64,000 bases of DNA from an uncultured Sphingomonadaceae bacterium (lineage in GTDB: Bacteria; Pseudomonadota; Alphaproteobacteria; Sphingomonadales; Sphingomonadaceae). Under the pieces are notes generated by a model that was given only the letters and a program-made list of their open reading frames with translations, was not told where the DNA came from and made no database searches. Both the position numbers and the translations under genes were made by a program. The stretch's first letter is position 1. Each line of letters begins with the position of its first letter. Shown here piece by piece: positions 26,099 to 35,510 of the stretch. The DNA is taken from the NCBI GenBank assembly GCA_947501695.1, contig CANMWO010000004.1, positions 62,001 through 126,000 on the forward strand, given 5' to 3'.

Positions 26099-27847
26099 GT
26101 GATGAGAATCATGTTAGCGAGAGTGTTCTTATGGCTGACACTGGTGCTGTGCAGTCTTGTCGTGTCTCAAGCAGCTTTCGCGCAAGTTGGCGACGAGAGC
26201 TGTATTGGTGGCGGCGAAGACGGTGCTGCTATCAACATCCTCGCAGATTTACCTGGCGGCCAATCGAAGCCGCTCGCCGCCAGCTATTTTCTCGATTCAG
26301 AGGGAATGGTCGGTGCGGGCAGCATAGCCAGCCGGGATTTTGCCTTTGCGCCTTGCCAAGAGCAATTTGATATAGCGCGAGCCCCAGGGGCCTTGTGGCT
26401 GAAATTCATTGCCCGAAACCCGCATGCGGAAGCACAAATGTGGGGCATATCCTTCATGGAAACGGTAGTGGATGATTTGACCTTGTTTCAGCTGCAAGGC
26501 GGCACGCTTGTGCAGGTAGCACAAGACGGTCGCACCATCGCGGCAGCGCAAAGCGACCACAACAGGCTACAAACGTCTGTCTCTTTCCGGATCGAACCGG
26601 GCCAGGAAGAAATTTACTATGTCCGTGTTTCGGGCACCTATTCACCATCCGTCACGCCCGTCATCGGATCGGTCAATCTGCTATCCGACTGGTCAAGCGG
26701 ATTTTCTGCCATATCCGCCGTTATGCTTGGCTTCTGTGTCATCATGACCCTATTCAGCCTGATCCTGTTCCGGCATGTTCATTCCCGTTTCTATCAATTT
26801 TATGCCGCCCATCTGATTAGCTTGTTCTTCATGACTTTCCTGTTTGACGGGTGGCCGCACGTCTTGTTCGGTTCGACCATTTCGACGCAGCAGTGGAAGC
26901 CGTTGATCGAATTGGCGTCTGGTTTGGTGATGATCGCCAATATACAATATTGCCGGATCCTGTTGACCATCGACATCGACCCCCAGAAAAGAAAACAGGC
27001 CGTGTTTCATTGGCTCACCGGTATTGGCGTGATCGCGACGATATGGGCGATGATCGACCCGTTGGGTTGGGGCACTCCGGTTGCGATCCTGTTCATCATC
27101 AACCCGTTTGTTCTGCTTTATGTCGCAGGACGCAAAATGCTTGCTGGGGTGAAACAGGCTGTCCCGGTATTCACGTCTTTGGTCGCGCTGAGCATCGGTC
27201 TGTTCTCATCGCTCTATTTTTTCAAATTCCCCGTCCCGATCACGGAAACCAATTCGGCCTTTGACCTGATCATGATGCGACCGATTACGCTGAGCTATAC
27301 CAGTTCGACGATCGTGGAAGCGACATTCATGATGATCGCCATTTCGATTATGATCAATGCCATGCAAAGACAAAGAAACGCCGCCGTTACCGAAGCGATC
27401 AAACTGCGTGATCAAATCGATATGTCAGCGAGCCACAGCGGGCAGGCGGAGAAAGTTCTGGAAGCAAAAGACGCTGCGCTCGATGGCCTTTTGGCGAACG
27501 ACCTCGACAAAAAACTGACCGCTCCAGCAGAACAAGGTTTTCTGGAACGGGCCACCCAATCGGTTATCGAGAATGTGAACCAGAGAGGCTTTGGCGCAGG
27601 TACGCTAGCCTCGACATTGGGGGTAACGGAAAAAACGCTGGGACGCCGGCTCAAAAAATCACAAGGTCTGACACCGGCAGCCTTCATCCGCTCGATACGG
27701 TTAAGCTATGCCCGCGACCTGATCGCAATCCGCCAGTTTGAGACCGTCTCGGAAATTGCCGATGCCTCAGGCTTCTCAAGCGCCAGCCATTTTGCCAGAC
27801 TTTATCGTCAGGAATATAAAGAAACGCCCCGCGAAACATTTAAATAA
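26099..27847 (+). CDS. AraC-family regulator with 7TM-DISM membrane sensor
   Basis: 582 residues. A signal peptide (to ~AAFAQ) is followed by a periplasmic 7TMR-DISMED2-type beta-domain (~60-190, with APGALWLKFIARNP and PGQEEIYYVRVSG). A seven-helix 7TMR-DISM block spans ~200-420. A cytoplasmic linker leads to a C-terminal AraC helix-turn-helix (~490-582, GTLASTLGVTEKTLGRRLKK, IADASGFSSASHFARLYRQE). This is a one-component membrane-bound transcription factor that may sense a carbohydrate-like ligand. The divergent gene is the giant adhesin and a 21-bp direct repeat lies between, so adhesin control is likely. Confidence 0.88.
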   Translation: MMRIMLARVFLWLTLVLCSLVVSQAAFAQVGDESCIGGGEDGAAINILADLPGGQSKPLAASYFLDSEGMVGAGSIASRDFAFAPCQEQFDIARAPGALWLKFIARNPHAEAQMWGISFMETVVDDLTLFQLQGGTLVQVAQDGRTIAAAQSDHNRLQTSVSFRIEPGQEEIYYVRVSGTYSPSVTPVIGSVNLLSDWSSGFSAISAVMLGFCVIMTLFSLILFRHVHSRFYQFYAAHLISLFFMTFLFDGWPHVLFGSTISTQQWKPLIELASGLVMIANIQYCRILLTIDIDPQKRKQAVFHWLTGIGVIATIWAMIDPLGWGTPVAILFIINPFVLLYVAGRKMLAGVKQAVPVFTSLVALSIGLFSSLYFFKFPVPITETNSAFDLIMMRPITLSYTSSTIVEATFMMIAISIMINAMQRQRNAAVTEAIKLRDQIDMSASHSGQAEKVLEAKDAALDGLLANDLDKKLTAPAEQGFLERATQSVIENVNQRGFGAGTLASTLGVTEKTLGRRLKKSQGLTPAAFIRSIRLSYARDLIAIRQFETVSEIADASGFSSASHFARLYRQEYKETPRETFK

Positions 27848-27876
27848 CCTGCCGCGGACATCAGCTTCGTGGCAGC

Positions 27877-27893
27877 TTCATCCCGAAAGCGGA
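27877..27893. repeat. Dispersed hairpin repeat, copy 6 (partial)
   Basis: Only the right half is recognisable: TCATCCCGAAAGCGGA, with a short GCTT/AAGC stem. It lies in the 64-base space between the convergent AraC and histidine kinase genes. Confidence 0.5.
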
Positions 27894-27911
27894 AATTTTC
27901 TGATCGACAGA

Positions 27912-29906
27912 TTAGCCGCTGGCTTTGGGAATTTCGCTTATGGTGAAAACCGACCCTTTGCTGATTTTGCTTTGGGCTTCAAACATCAATCCCGATCGCT
28001 GGGCGATGGTCGATACTATGTTTAGACCCAGTCCTTTTCCATCGACATCGTTCGTTCCGCGCTGGTGTCGTTTCATAGCGTGCGCCAAATCCTGTTCCGT
28101 CATTCCGTTGCCCGTATCTTTCACAGCAATAGAAACAGTTTCTCCCCGATTGGAGCATGAGACTTTGACGTCGCCACTGTCCGTATATTTGATGGCATTT
28201 GAAACCAAGTTAGAAAGCATACGGATTAGCTCAATCGCATCGGCTTCAACAACAAGTGCTGATTTGTCAAAGTGTAGTTTCAATCCCTTTTCTTTGGCCT
28301 CTGAACCAAACATTCGGTTCAGGTTATCAAAAACTATTTGTAACGGCACATGATCAGTTTTGGTCTCCACATCATCCTCTCTGTGTTTTGAAGGATGAAT
28401 CTCATCTAATGTGTTGCCCAACACGCTGTTCAGATAACTGAGACCTGCTTCGAGTTTTTCCTTTAACTCCGGAGAAGATTTGTCAGCCTGTTCCAGTGCC
28501 AGTTGCAAACTGGTCAGCGGCTGGCGCATATCATGACTCACGTCCGCCAGTTTGTTTTGGTGTCGTTCTGCCAAAGCTTTGGCGCGGTCGCGGTCTTTAT
28601 TGGCTGCTAATAGAGACTGGGCGATTTCAAGATTTTCTTGAGCTGTAGCCAATTCACTTTGGAGAGCTTTATCACGTTGTTTGCGAAGCCCAAATGTCTG
28701 GCTTAACATGGCCGCAGTAAACACAGAGGCATCGAGCAGTTGCAAAATTTTTACGTTTCGAATTACTTCAAAAACATAGCTATATTGCCACAGAAAATTG
28801 TTCGCGACGCTATACGTCAGGTAACTGATGAAGATCACGATACCCAATATGAAAAAACCGGAACCGTTTGGGCGGGATTTGAAGGCTAGGTAGGCCGCGC
28901 CGATGCTGATTGCGGTGAACATCAAAGCCAATGCATTAATCCCGTATCTGTAAATTTCGGTTGTACCCCAAATTGGATATACTGCGAAAAAAGTCAGAAC
29001 GAACGCAATGAAGATAGTTGTGAGGACGAAAAATCTTGGGAAACGATGCCTGACATCCAAAAATGAAATCATAAAAAACTGATAAGAAAGGACCATGATC
29101 ACCTGCCAGAACAGACGAATGAAGGTATTGGAACTTGGGTCTCCTGCATAGAAGAACAGGCTAAAATATCCATCTTGCTGCATATTCAAAGCGATAGTGC
29201 CGATCAGGAAGACAAGATAATATCGAGCGGGTCTAGAATTGAGCAGGAAAGAAAGAAGCGCGAGAAAAATCAAGAGCGTAAAGCTGATCCCGTAAAAGAT
29301 CGAATTGATATTGGAGTTCTTTGTGCGATGCTCAGTCAAAACTGCCTCTGCACGGAGATATATTGGCACAAGTCCCGCATTGTCTCCTGTCTTAAAATGA
29401 ACCCATAATCCAATCTCGCCTTGCGGTAAGATATTGATAGGATTGGATGCCAGAACAAGCTCGGGCCTGACACGATCTTCGATCGCTTGGGCAGGCAACT
29501 CAGCGTCCAAAACTAGTTTCAACTCGTCAGTTTGTTCCAAATAGATGACATAATCTTTATTGATAAAATGTTCTGTATCTAAGACTCGCGCGATCGGTTG
29601 ATTGGTTGCATTTTCTATTCGGATATAAGCCCAGTCACCATCAGCCGTTGCTTCTGGTATGATTTGATCCGCGATCGGAATACCGAGCGCTTTTTGCTCA
29701 GCTTGTTTTCTGGCAGCAACATCATAAACATCGAAATTCCCGTCTTCGACGATCACCAAATGCTCAACAATATTCACGTCATTATTGACGGCTGTTAGGT
29801 TCAGTTTTTGCGCCGTCGTTGGGGCAACGCCGATAATAAAAAACAAGACAAGGCTTATCGAGATTGATATGATTTTGGCTGTAGTCAGGGGACTTAAAAT
29901 TGTCAT
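27912..29906 (-). CDS. Sensor histidine kinase with 7TM-DISM sensor
   Basis: About 664 residues from the ATG at 29906 (an ATG at 29921 would add five). A signal peptide is followed by a 7TMR-DISMED2 periplasmic domain (~50-180), seven membrane helices (~190-395), a coiled coil (~400-445) and a kinase core. His458 is in VSHDMRQPLTSL, with an N-box LVSNAIKYTDSG and G-boxes VKDTGNGM and GKGLGLNIV. The partner is almost surely the LuxR-type response regulator at 29900, whose start overlaps this one head-to-head. The sensor architecture matches that of the AraC protein next door, suggesting related signals. Confidence 0.92.
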   Translation of the reverse strand: MTILSPLTTAKIISISISLVLFFIIGVAPTTAQKLNLTAVNNDVNIVEHLVIVEDGNFDVYDVAARKQAEQKALGIPIADQIIPEATADGDWAYIRIENATNQPIARVLDTEHFINKDYVIYLEQTDELKLVLDAELPAQAIEDRVRPELVLASNPINILPQGEIGLWVHFKTGDNAGLVPIYLRAEAVLTEHRTKNSNINSIFYGISFTLLIFLALLSFLLNSRPARYYLVFLIGTIALNMQQDGYFSLFFYAGDPSSNTFIRLFWQVIMVLSYQFFMISFLDVRHRFPRFFVLTTIFIAFVLTFFAVYPIWGTTEIYRYGINALALMFTAISIGAAYLAFKSRPNGSGFFILGIVIFISYLTYSVANNFLWQYSYVFEVIRNVKILQLLDASVFTAAMLSQTFGLRKQRDKALQSELATAQENLEIAQSLLAANKDRDRAKALAERHQNKLADVSHDMRQPLTSLQLALEQADKSSPELKEKLEAGLSYLNSVLGNTLDEIHPSKHREDDVETKTDHVPLQIVFDNLNRMFGSEAKEKGLKLHFDKSALVVEADAIELIRMLSNLVSNAIKYTDSGDVKVSCSNRGETVSIAVKDTGNGMTEQDLAHAMKRHQRGTNDVDGKGLGLNIVSTIAQRSGLMFEAQSKISKGSVFTISEIPKASG

Positions 29907-30544
29907 TGCCGTTTGGCCCATATCATGCCGTTATCGCAGATGATCATGCTGTTGTGCGTGACGGTCTGCGGGCGATTCTGGAGTCGATTGGTGAAGTCGA
30001 AATAGTTGGTGAGGCGGAAAACGGGTTGGAAGCCATTTCGCTTGCCAAAGAAAAGAAACCGGCTTTGCTTACCTTGGATGCCGCAATGCCCCTGGCGCGT
30101 GGGATGGAAGTCTTTGTCGAAGTTCGCAGATGGAGCCCTGAGACCCGTATCATAGTTGTTACAGGCTTTACTGCAAAAGGCCATTTGGCCGACTGGATTG
30201 CTGCGGATGTTGACGGATTGTTTTTGAAATCCTGCAAGCCTGATGAAATGCGCCGCGGTTTTGAACTGATTCTGAATGGCGGCGCTTATGTCTCGAAATC
30301 GGTATTGTCTATTTTGGAACAGGAATCCAAAATACCGTCGTTGACTTCCCGCGAGCGTCAGGTTCTCCATTTGATAGCCGAAGGGCTTAACAATGGCGAA
30401 ATTGCAGAGCGACTCTCGGTCAGTGCCAAAACGGTCGATAACCATAGAACCAACATGATGTCTAAGCTCGATGTTCATTCGATCGCACAGCTTATCGCCT
30501 ATGCGTTGAAAGAAGGCATTCTTGATCAGTCCCAGCAGCTGTGA
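29900..30544 (+). CDS. LuxR/NarL-type response regulator (TTG start)
   Basis: 214 residues. A receiver domain (~1-120) has acidic residues in AVIADDHAVVRD, phospho-acceptor Asp60 in LLTLDAAMP and the Lys segment LFLKSCKPDE. A C-terminal LuxR helix-turn-helix follows (~148-210, LTSRERQVLHLIAEGLNNGE, LSVSAKTVDNHRTNMMSKL). No ATG is possible without losing the receiver. The TTG at 29900 is supported by AGGGGA seven bases upstream. The frame is closed upstream by TAG at 29882. The 5' end overlaps the divergent kinase start. It is the likely cognate partner of that kinase. Confidence 0.9.
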   Translation: MSLPFGPYHAVIADDHAVVRDGLRAILESIGEVEIVGEAENGLEAISLAKEKKPALLTLDAAMPLARGMEVFVEVRRWSPETRIIVVTGFTAKGHLADWIAADVDGLFLKSCKPDEMRRGFELILNGGAYVSKSVLSILEQESKIPSLTSRERQVLHLIAEGLNNGEIAERLSVSAKTVDNHRTNMMSKLDVHSIAQLIAYALKEGILDQSQQL

Positions 30545-30588
30545 TCCCATCGTCATGTGAAATGACTATCAGATAATCAACACTTTCT

Positions 30589-30610
30589 GAATGAGGAAAG
30601 TCCCTCATTC
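30589..30610. terminator. Hairpin downstream of the response regulator
   Basis: GAATGAGG and CCTCATTC form an 8-bp stem with loop AAAGTC, 45 bases after the response regulator stop. It has no T-run, so termination is uncertain; it could also be an operator for the secreted-protein gene that follows. Confidence 0.35.
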
Positions 30611-30748
30611 CATAAAAGCGCGCTTCACCGTGTAGTTCCGTCCGTCACCCCAAATAGGGGATCGCCCTCATGACAGTTTACATTGCCATATCCTAATTCC
30701 GTTTCCGAGGCAGAACGTAAGCTGCCGAATTTAAGGAAAGGAAATTCA

Positions 30749-31420
30749 ATGACATATTCTTCTAACAAATCTCGACGGTCAACGATCAAGATCGTGGCAG
30801 CCTTGGCACTATCGATTCCTGTGGTTGGCCTATCTGCCATCGCGACTGCACCTGAAGCGCACGCGCAGGTTACGGCAAAACGGGTCAATGGTATCTATCA
30901 AGCAACGAACAACGCATCTCTCATCAATGAGTTTAAGATGGATGTATTTGGAGGACTTGAGGTTTTCCCAATTCGCAGAGGCAAAAAGCTGAAACCAGTT
31001 ATCTACCAAAAAGTCAAAGACGGCGTTTGGCGGGAAGCGGGCCTTTTTAAAAAGAACCGCGCAACATATTCGTTCACGAATTCGGGTGCGATGGTCTGGA
31101 AAAGGGGCGCGACCAAAATAACTCTTGTGAGAACGGGTCAAATCGCTGGCGATACAGACAAATACAACCTCGAAGGCGAATTTCGATTCTCAAACAACCG
31201 TAAAAACATCAATAAGTTTCGAATGACCGATGGCAACACAGCTACGGTCACGCCCATCCGTAAAGGAAAGACCGGAAAAGCAGTCACCTATAAACGGATC
31301 AGTAATAGTGAATTCAAAGATACAGGGGGCAAAGGTGTCTATACCGTTTTACCCAATGGCAATTTGCTTTGGGAAAGTCGGGACAGCCGCAACATCCGGA
31401 CCAACCTCACTAAAAGATGA
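30749..31420 (+). CDS. Secreted protein with an internal duplication
   Basis: 223 residues from the start at 30749, which is preceded by the strong ribosome binding site AAGGAAAGG. The signal peptide ends APEAHAQ. The mature protein is basic and made of two related halves: FKMDVFGGLEVFPIRRGKKL with YSFTNSGAMVWKR, and FRMTDGNTATVTPIRKGKTG with YTVLPNGNLLWES. They suggest two copies of a small beta-rich domain. The function is unknown. It follows the response regulator and precedes another secreted protein, so these may be outputs of the two-component pair (inference). Confidence 0.72.
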   Translation: MTYSSNKSRRSTIKIVAALALSIPVVGLSAIATAPEAHAQVTAKRVNGIYQATNNASLINEFKMDVFGGLEVFPIRRGKKLKPVIYQKVKDGVWREAGLFKKNRATYSFTNSGAMVWKRGATKITLVRTGQIAGDTDKYNLEGEFRFSNNRKNINKFRMTDGNTATVTPIRKGKTGKAVTYKRISNSEFKDTGGKGVYTVLPNGNLLWESRDSRNIRTNLTKR

Positions 31421-31518
31421 CGCCGACCATTGCTGGTGCACCTCTAAAAATATCTAGCGGTGCACCAACCTCCGGCACGATTATCATCGGTTTGCCCCAA
31501 TTTTCGAAAGATAAACCT

Positions 31519-33126
31519 ATGCAAAACCCTGCTTTATCAATCTTCCATACTCCCAGGCTTCATATCACAAAATGGGTCGGCTCATTCTTGTTCATTTTCG
31601 CAGCAACAGGCGCGTTGATGGTACCGATTTCTATCGGTCCGCTGTCTTCGGAAGCCTATGCACAAAGCTGCGGTGGTGAAGGTCAAAAAGCGTGTTTCCC
31701 GACCAAATGTAATGGCCGTTTGGTGTTAGATTTCATCAAAGGTGTTTGCATCCGCAAGGATAACGACATCGTCAATACGGTCAAAGATGGGGCAGCAGAA
31801 ACCGGACAGGCGATCAAGCAGGCTTTGAAGAGACCTAATACATGCGGCGGCCTCGGGCAAAAGCCTTGCCCTCCTCCGTATATCCCATCTTGCAATGGTC
31901 GACTGGTTCAACATTTCATCAAAAATCAATGTATTCAAAATGATGCAGATATTGTCAATCTGGCCAAAAATACGGTCAAAGAGAGCGGAAATTTACTGGG
32001 TATAGTCATTCGGTCCATGACAAAATGCAGCCTGGATACAATGATGCGAAATCGGCAACGGGTTGATCAATCGATACTTGCGCAGCGGATGATGTCCAGC
32101 AGTTGTATGCAGACCATCTTAAACGAAGCAAAGCGAGCCGGATATCAAACTGTAACTTTTGGTGCCAGTGGTGGTGGAGCCTTTGGTGTCGGATTTGAAG
32201 GAGAAAATGGTTTCGCATTCGATGTGAACGGCAAACAGTCTGTTGCGACATATCACACTCTTGGGGTTAAGTTCATTGCTCTGGGCGCAGGGTCTGCCGT
32301 TACCGTTGGAATGTATAAGAAAAATAACCATGCATTTGGAGGAGATGCCCATGGCGCGACAGTGGCATTTGCTGCGATTGGGGGTAGTGGCGCTTCGGCC
32401 TATTTCAATTATGATAGCGGCAAGGTTGAGGGTGTTTCTGCTTTTTTGACTGGCGGTGCACGCGCCGAGCTGTCCTATGTTCGAAATACAACAAAGGTGT
32501 TGCCTACCCGCATTGCGGCGGCATCGCCACCAGCCTACGTTCGGCCGATTGTAGAAGAAGAGATATATACTGAATATATTCCTGAACCAGATTACTATCC
32601 AGAGCCGGATTATGCAGCGCCGCCTCCAACGACTGCGGAGTTGGCTCAAGGAGCAGCAAACAATATTGCAGCAGCTCTTACCGCAGCAATTATCGCAAGA
32701 CGGGAGATCAAGAGGGCACAAAAGGCACGCGATGCCGAGCGGACTATGCTAAAGTTATGTAACCGGACGGGTTCCAAAAAAATTGCGATCGGATTTGCCT
32801 ATTGGAAAGAAGCCGCCATAGGCGGAGAAGCGGGTTGGTTCTCTCAGGGGCGTTACTTTGCCAAGCGGAAAAAATGTGCAAACCTATTTTTACCAGACGG
32901 ACCGGACGGAAAAGGCATGGAATATTCTGTACGCATTTGGGCGTTTGATCCAAAAACCGACAAAAACTGGACCGGTAACAGCACACCTATGTGTACGGAT
33001 AAAGAGAAAGCCTATTCGTTCCGCAATGCCGATACACTACCTTGTATGGGCAGTTCGTTACGCGTGTTCCATTCAATAGCCATGGAAGCTGGCCGAGGTG
33101 AGAATGTCTATAACTTTGTCGATTGA
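31519..33126 (+). CDS. Secreted multidomain protein with C-terminal DUF1036-like domain
   Basis: 535 residues from the ATG at 31519. The signal peptide ends SEAYAQ. Two Cys-rich repeats follow (CGGEGQKACFPTKCNGRLV and a second copy CGGLGQKPCPPPYIPSCNGR). A Gly/Ala-rich beta-domain (~210-345, FGASGGGAFGVGFEGENGFA) and a Pro/Tyr-rich linker come next. The C-terminal ~125 residues start LKLCNRTGSKKIAIGFAYWK and resemble DUF1036, a domain of unknown function found in exported proteins. The location is periplasmic or extracellular, with no known activity. It is probably expressed with the secreted gene upstream. Confidence 0.7.
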   Translation: MQNPALSIFHTPRLHITKWVGSFLFIFAATGALMVPISIGPLSSEAYAQSCGGEGQKACFPTKCNGRLVLDFIKGVCIRKDNDIVNTVKDGAAETGQAIKQALKRPNTCGGLGQKPCPPPYIPSCNGRLVQHFIKNQCIQNDADIVNLAKNTVKESGNLLGIVIRSMTKCSLDTMMRNRQRVDQSILAQRMMSSSCMQTILNEAKRAGYQTVTFGASGGGAFGVGFEGENGFAFDVNGKQSVATYHTLGVKFIALGAGSAVTVGMYKKNNHAFGGDAHGATVAFAAIGGSGASAYFNYDSGKVEGVSAFLTGGARAELSYVRNTTKVLPTRIAAASPPAYVRPIVEEEIYTEYIPEPDYYPEPDYAAPPPTTAELAQGAANNIAAALTAAIIARREIKRAQKARDAERTMLKLCNRTGSKKIAIGFAYWKEAAIGGEAGWFSQGRYFAKRKKCANLFLPDGPDGKGMEYSVRIWAFDPKTDKNWTGNSTPMCTDKEKAYSFRNADTLPCMGSSLRVFHSIAMEAGRGENVYNFVD

Positions 33127-33148
33127 GAGGCTCTGGGTTGCAAATCCT

Positions 33149-33179
33149 AACGTCCGTTTTTGCGCCCATAGCGGACGTT
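33149..33179. repeat. Dispersed hairpin repeat, copy 7
   Basis: AACGTCCG and CGGACGTT arms enclose TTTTTGCGCCCATAG (TGCGCCC subtype). It lies between the convergent secreted-protein and parC genes. Confidence 0.7.
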
Positions 33180-33194
33180 GGCGCCACCCAATGA

Positions 33195-35468
33195 TCAATC
33201 AAACTTGCCTGTCTTTGGGAAACCCGTTGGTGGCAAGCGTCCAGCCGCGCCGCGTGCAACGCGCCACATAGTAAGATCGTGCTCGGTGCGAGTCCGGCCA
33301 GTGTCACCACCCATGGCCCAGCTCAGGCCTTCTTCGAGCTTGAATACCGTTGCATCGGATAAGCCCCCGTCTTTATAGCGTTGCAACATAACGCCCTGCC
33401 CCTTGGCCATTTCCGGCATTTCCGACAGCGCGAAAACAACGAGTTTGCGGTTATCGCCGATCGCGGCGACATGGTCTGCATCAGCGGGAACCGGACGCAC
33501 TACTAACAATCTGGCGTCGCCCTTCAGGTTCACGACCTGACGCCCTTTTTTGGTTTCGGCAACCACATCGGCGATATTGGTGACAAACCCGCGTCCCCAA
33601 GTCGAGGCGATCAGCAACTTGGCCTTCATATCCGCCACCATCATCGAAATCGGTTCCGCACCCGGATCCATATCGACCATCGAAGCGACGGGTTCGCCAA
33701 AGCCACGGGCGCCGGGTAATTTATCCGCGCCCAAAGTGTAGAAACGGCCATTGTCACAGCACATCAGTAGCTTGTCCGTCGTCTGCGCGTGGAACGCAAA
33801 TTTCGGGCCGTCGCCTTCCTTGAACTTGAAGCTATCCGGCGCGCTGAGGTCGGCGTGGCCCTTCATCGCCTTGATCCAGCCGCGCTGCGACATGATCACC
33901 GTAACCGGTTCTTTCTCGATAAAGGCTTCGAGCGAAATTTCTCGAGCTGGCGCGGCTTCTTCCAGCATCGTGCGACGGGCACCCAGTTCTGTATCCTCGC
34001 CATAAAGCTTGCGCATAGCCGCCAAGTCTTTTTTCAGTCGGGTCTTCTGTCGTGCTGGACTGTCGATCAGTTTCGCAAGCCCTTCGCGTTCTTCGAGCAG
34101 CTTGTCTCGCTCGGTCCGCAGCTCCATTTCCTCGAGCTTGCGCAAAGACCGCAACCGCATGTTGAGGATCGCCTCCGCCTGACGGTCGGTAAGCTTAAAC
34201 TCCTCCATCAGCATCGGTTTGGGTTCATCATTATTGCGGATAATCTCGATCACACGGTCAAGATTGAGATAGGCAATGATATAGCCTTCAAGCAGCTCCA
34301 ACCGCGCATCAATCTTGTCAACGCGGTGCTGCGAACGGCGCACCAGCACTTCAATCTGATGGACAATCCAATGTTGCAGGACTTCGGTGATGCCCATGAC
34401 TTTGGGCGTACGATCCTTGTCGAGCACATTCATGTTGAGCGAGAAACGGTTTTCCAGATCGCTCATCCGGAACAAAGCGTTCATCAAGTCTTCGGGATCA
34501 ACCGCACGGCTTTTGGGTTCCAGCACAATGCGGATCTGTTCGTCGGACTCGTCGCGGATGTCGGCAAGAATGGGCAGCTTCTTGTCGGCGATAATCTGGG
34601 CAATCTGTTCAATCAACTTGCCCTTTTGCACCTGATAAGGAATTTCGGTGACGACAACCTGCCACGCACCGCGCCCTTCGGCATCTTCTTTTTCCCACTT
34701 GGCCCGCACGCGCATCGCGCCGCGTCCGCTTTCATAGGCCGCATCGATAACCGATTTCGGGTCAACCAATGTGCCACCAGTGGCGAGATCTGGTCCTTTG
34801 ACAATTTCCATTATCTCGGCATGTTCGGCCTTGGGTTTTTCGATGAGTAACGTAGCGGCATCGATAATCTCGGCCACATTATGTGACGGGATACTGGTTG
34901 CCATGCCCACTGCAATGCCGCTCGCGCCATTGGCCAGCAGGTTGGGAAACAAACCGGGCATGATTTCCGGCTCTTCATCTTCGCCGTTATAAGTGGGTTT
35001 GAAATCCACCGTGCCTTCGTCGAGACCATGCATCAGCTCAATCGCCGTGCGGGTCAGACGCGCTTCGGTATACCGATAGGCCGCCGCATTATCACCGTCG
35101 ATATTGCCGAAATTCCCCTGCCCATCGACGAGCGGGTAGCGCATCGAAAAACTCTGTGCGAGCCGGACCATCGCGTCATAAACCGACTGATCGCCATGCG
35201 GGTGATACTTACCGATCACATCGCCGACAACGCGAGCGCATTTCTTATAGCCTTGCGACGGGTCCAGTTTCAGCAGCCGCATCGCCCATAAAAGACGCCG
35301 ATGCACTGGTTTCAAGCCATCGCGCAGATCAGGCAGCGACCGCGCGGTAATCGTCGACATCGCATAAATTAGGTAACGCTCGGACAGGGCCGCATCAAAC
35401 GGGGCGTCAACTATGGCGTCAAATTCATCTTCGGGTGCCGCTTCGGGCGGGTCGGTTACATCACTCAT
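33195..35468 (-). CDS. parC: DNA topoisomerase IV subunit A
   Basis: 757 residues. This is the breakage-reunion subunit, which with ParE unlinks daughter chromosomes. The N-terminal winged-helix domain has DLRDGLKPVHRRLLWAM. The catalytic Tyr133 lies in AAYRYTEARL. The tower and coiled coil end in the GyrA-like C-terminal domain. The quinolone region reads GKYHPHGDQSVYDAMVRLAQ, with Gln and Asp where E. coli has Ser80 and Glu84. The length fits alphaproteobacterial ParC. It is monocistronic here and ends against a hairpin repeat. Confidence 0.96.
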   Translation of the reverse strand: MSDVTDPPEAAPEDEFDAIVDAPFDAALSERYLIYAMSTITARSLPDLRDGLKPVHRRLLWAMRLLKLDPSQGYKKCARVVGDVIGKYHPHGDQSVYDAMVRLAQSFSMRYPLVDGQGNFGNIDGDNAAAYRYTEARLTRTAIELMHGLDEGTVDFKPTYNGEDEEPEIMPGLFPNLLANGASGIAVGMATSIPSHNVAEIIDAATLLIEKPKAEHAEIMEIVKGPDLATGGTLVDPKSVIDAAYESGRGAMRVRAKWEKEDAEGRGAWQVVVTEIPYQVQKGKLIEQIAQIIADKKLPILADIRDESDEQIRIVLEPKSRAVDPEDLMNALFRMSDLENRFSLNMNVLDKDRTPKVMGITEVLQHWIVHQIEVLVRRSQHRVDKIDARLELLEGYIIAYLNLDRVIEIIRNNDEPKPMLMEEFKLTDRQAEAILNMRLRSLRKLEEMELRTERDKLLEEREGLAKLIDSPARQKTRLKKDLAAMRKLYGEDTELGARRTMLEEAAPAREISLEAFIEKEPVTVIMSQRGWIKAMKGHADLSAPDSFKFKEGDGPKFAFHAQTTDKLLMCCDNGRFYTLGADKLPGARGFGEPVASMVDMDPGAEPISMMVADMKAKLLIASTWGRGFVTNIADVVAETKKGRQVVNLKGDARLLVVRPVPADADHVAAIGDNRKLVVFALSEMPEMAKGQGVMLQRYKDGGLSDATVFKLEEGLSWAMGGDTGRTRTEHDLTMWRVARGAAGRLPPTGFPKTGKFD

Positions 35469-35510
35469 GGATTGAGCGATAGCAGGGTGGATTCATGCTG
35501 TGTAGTGGGA

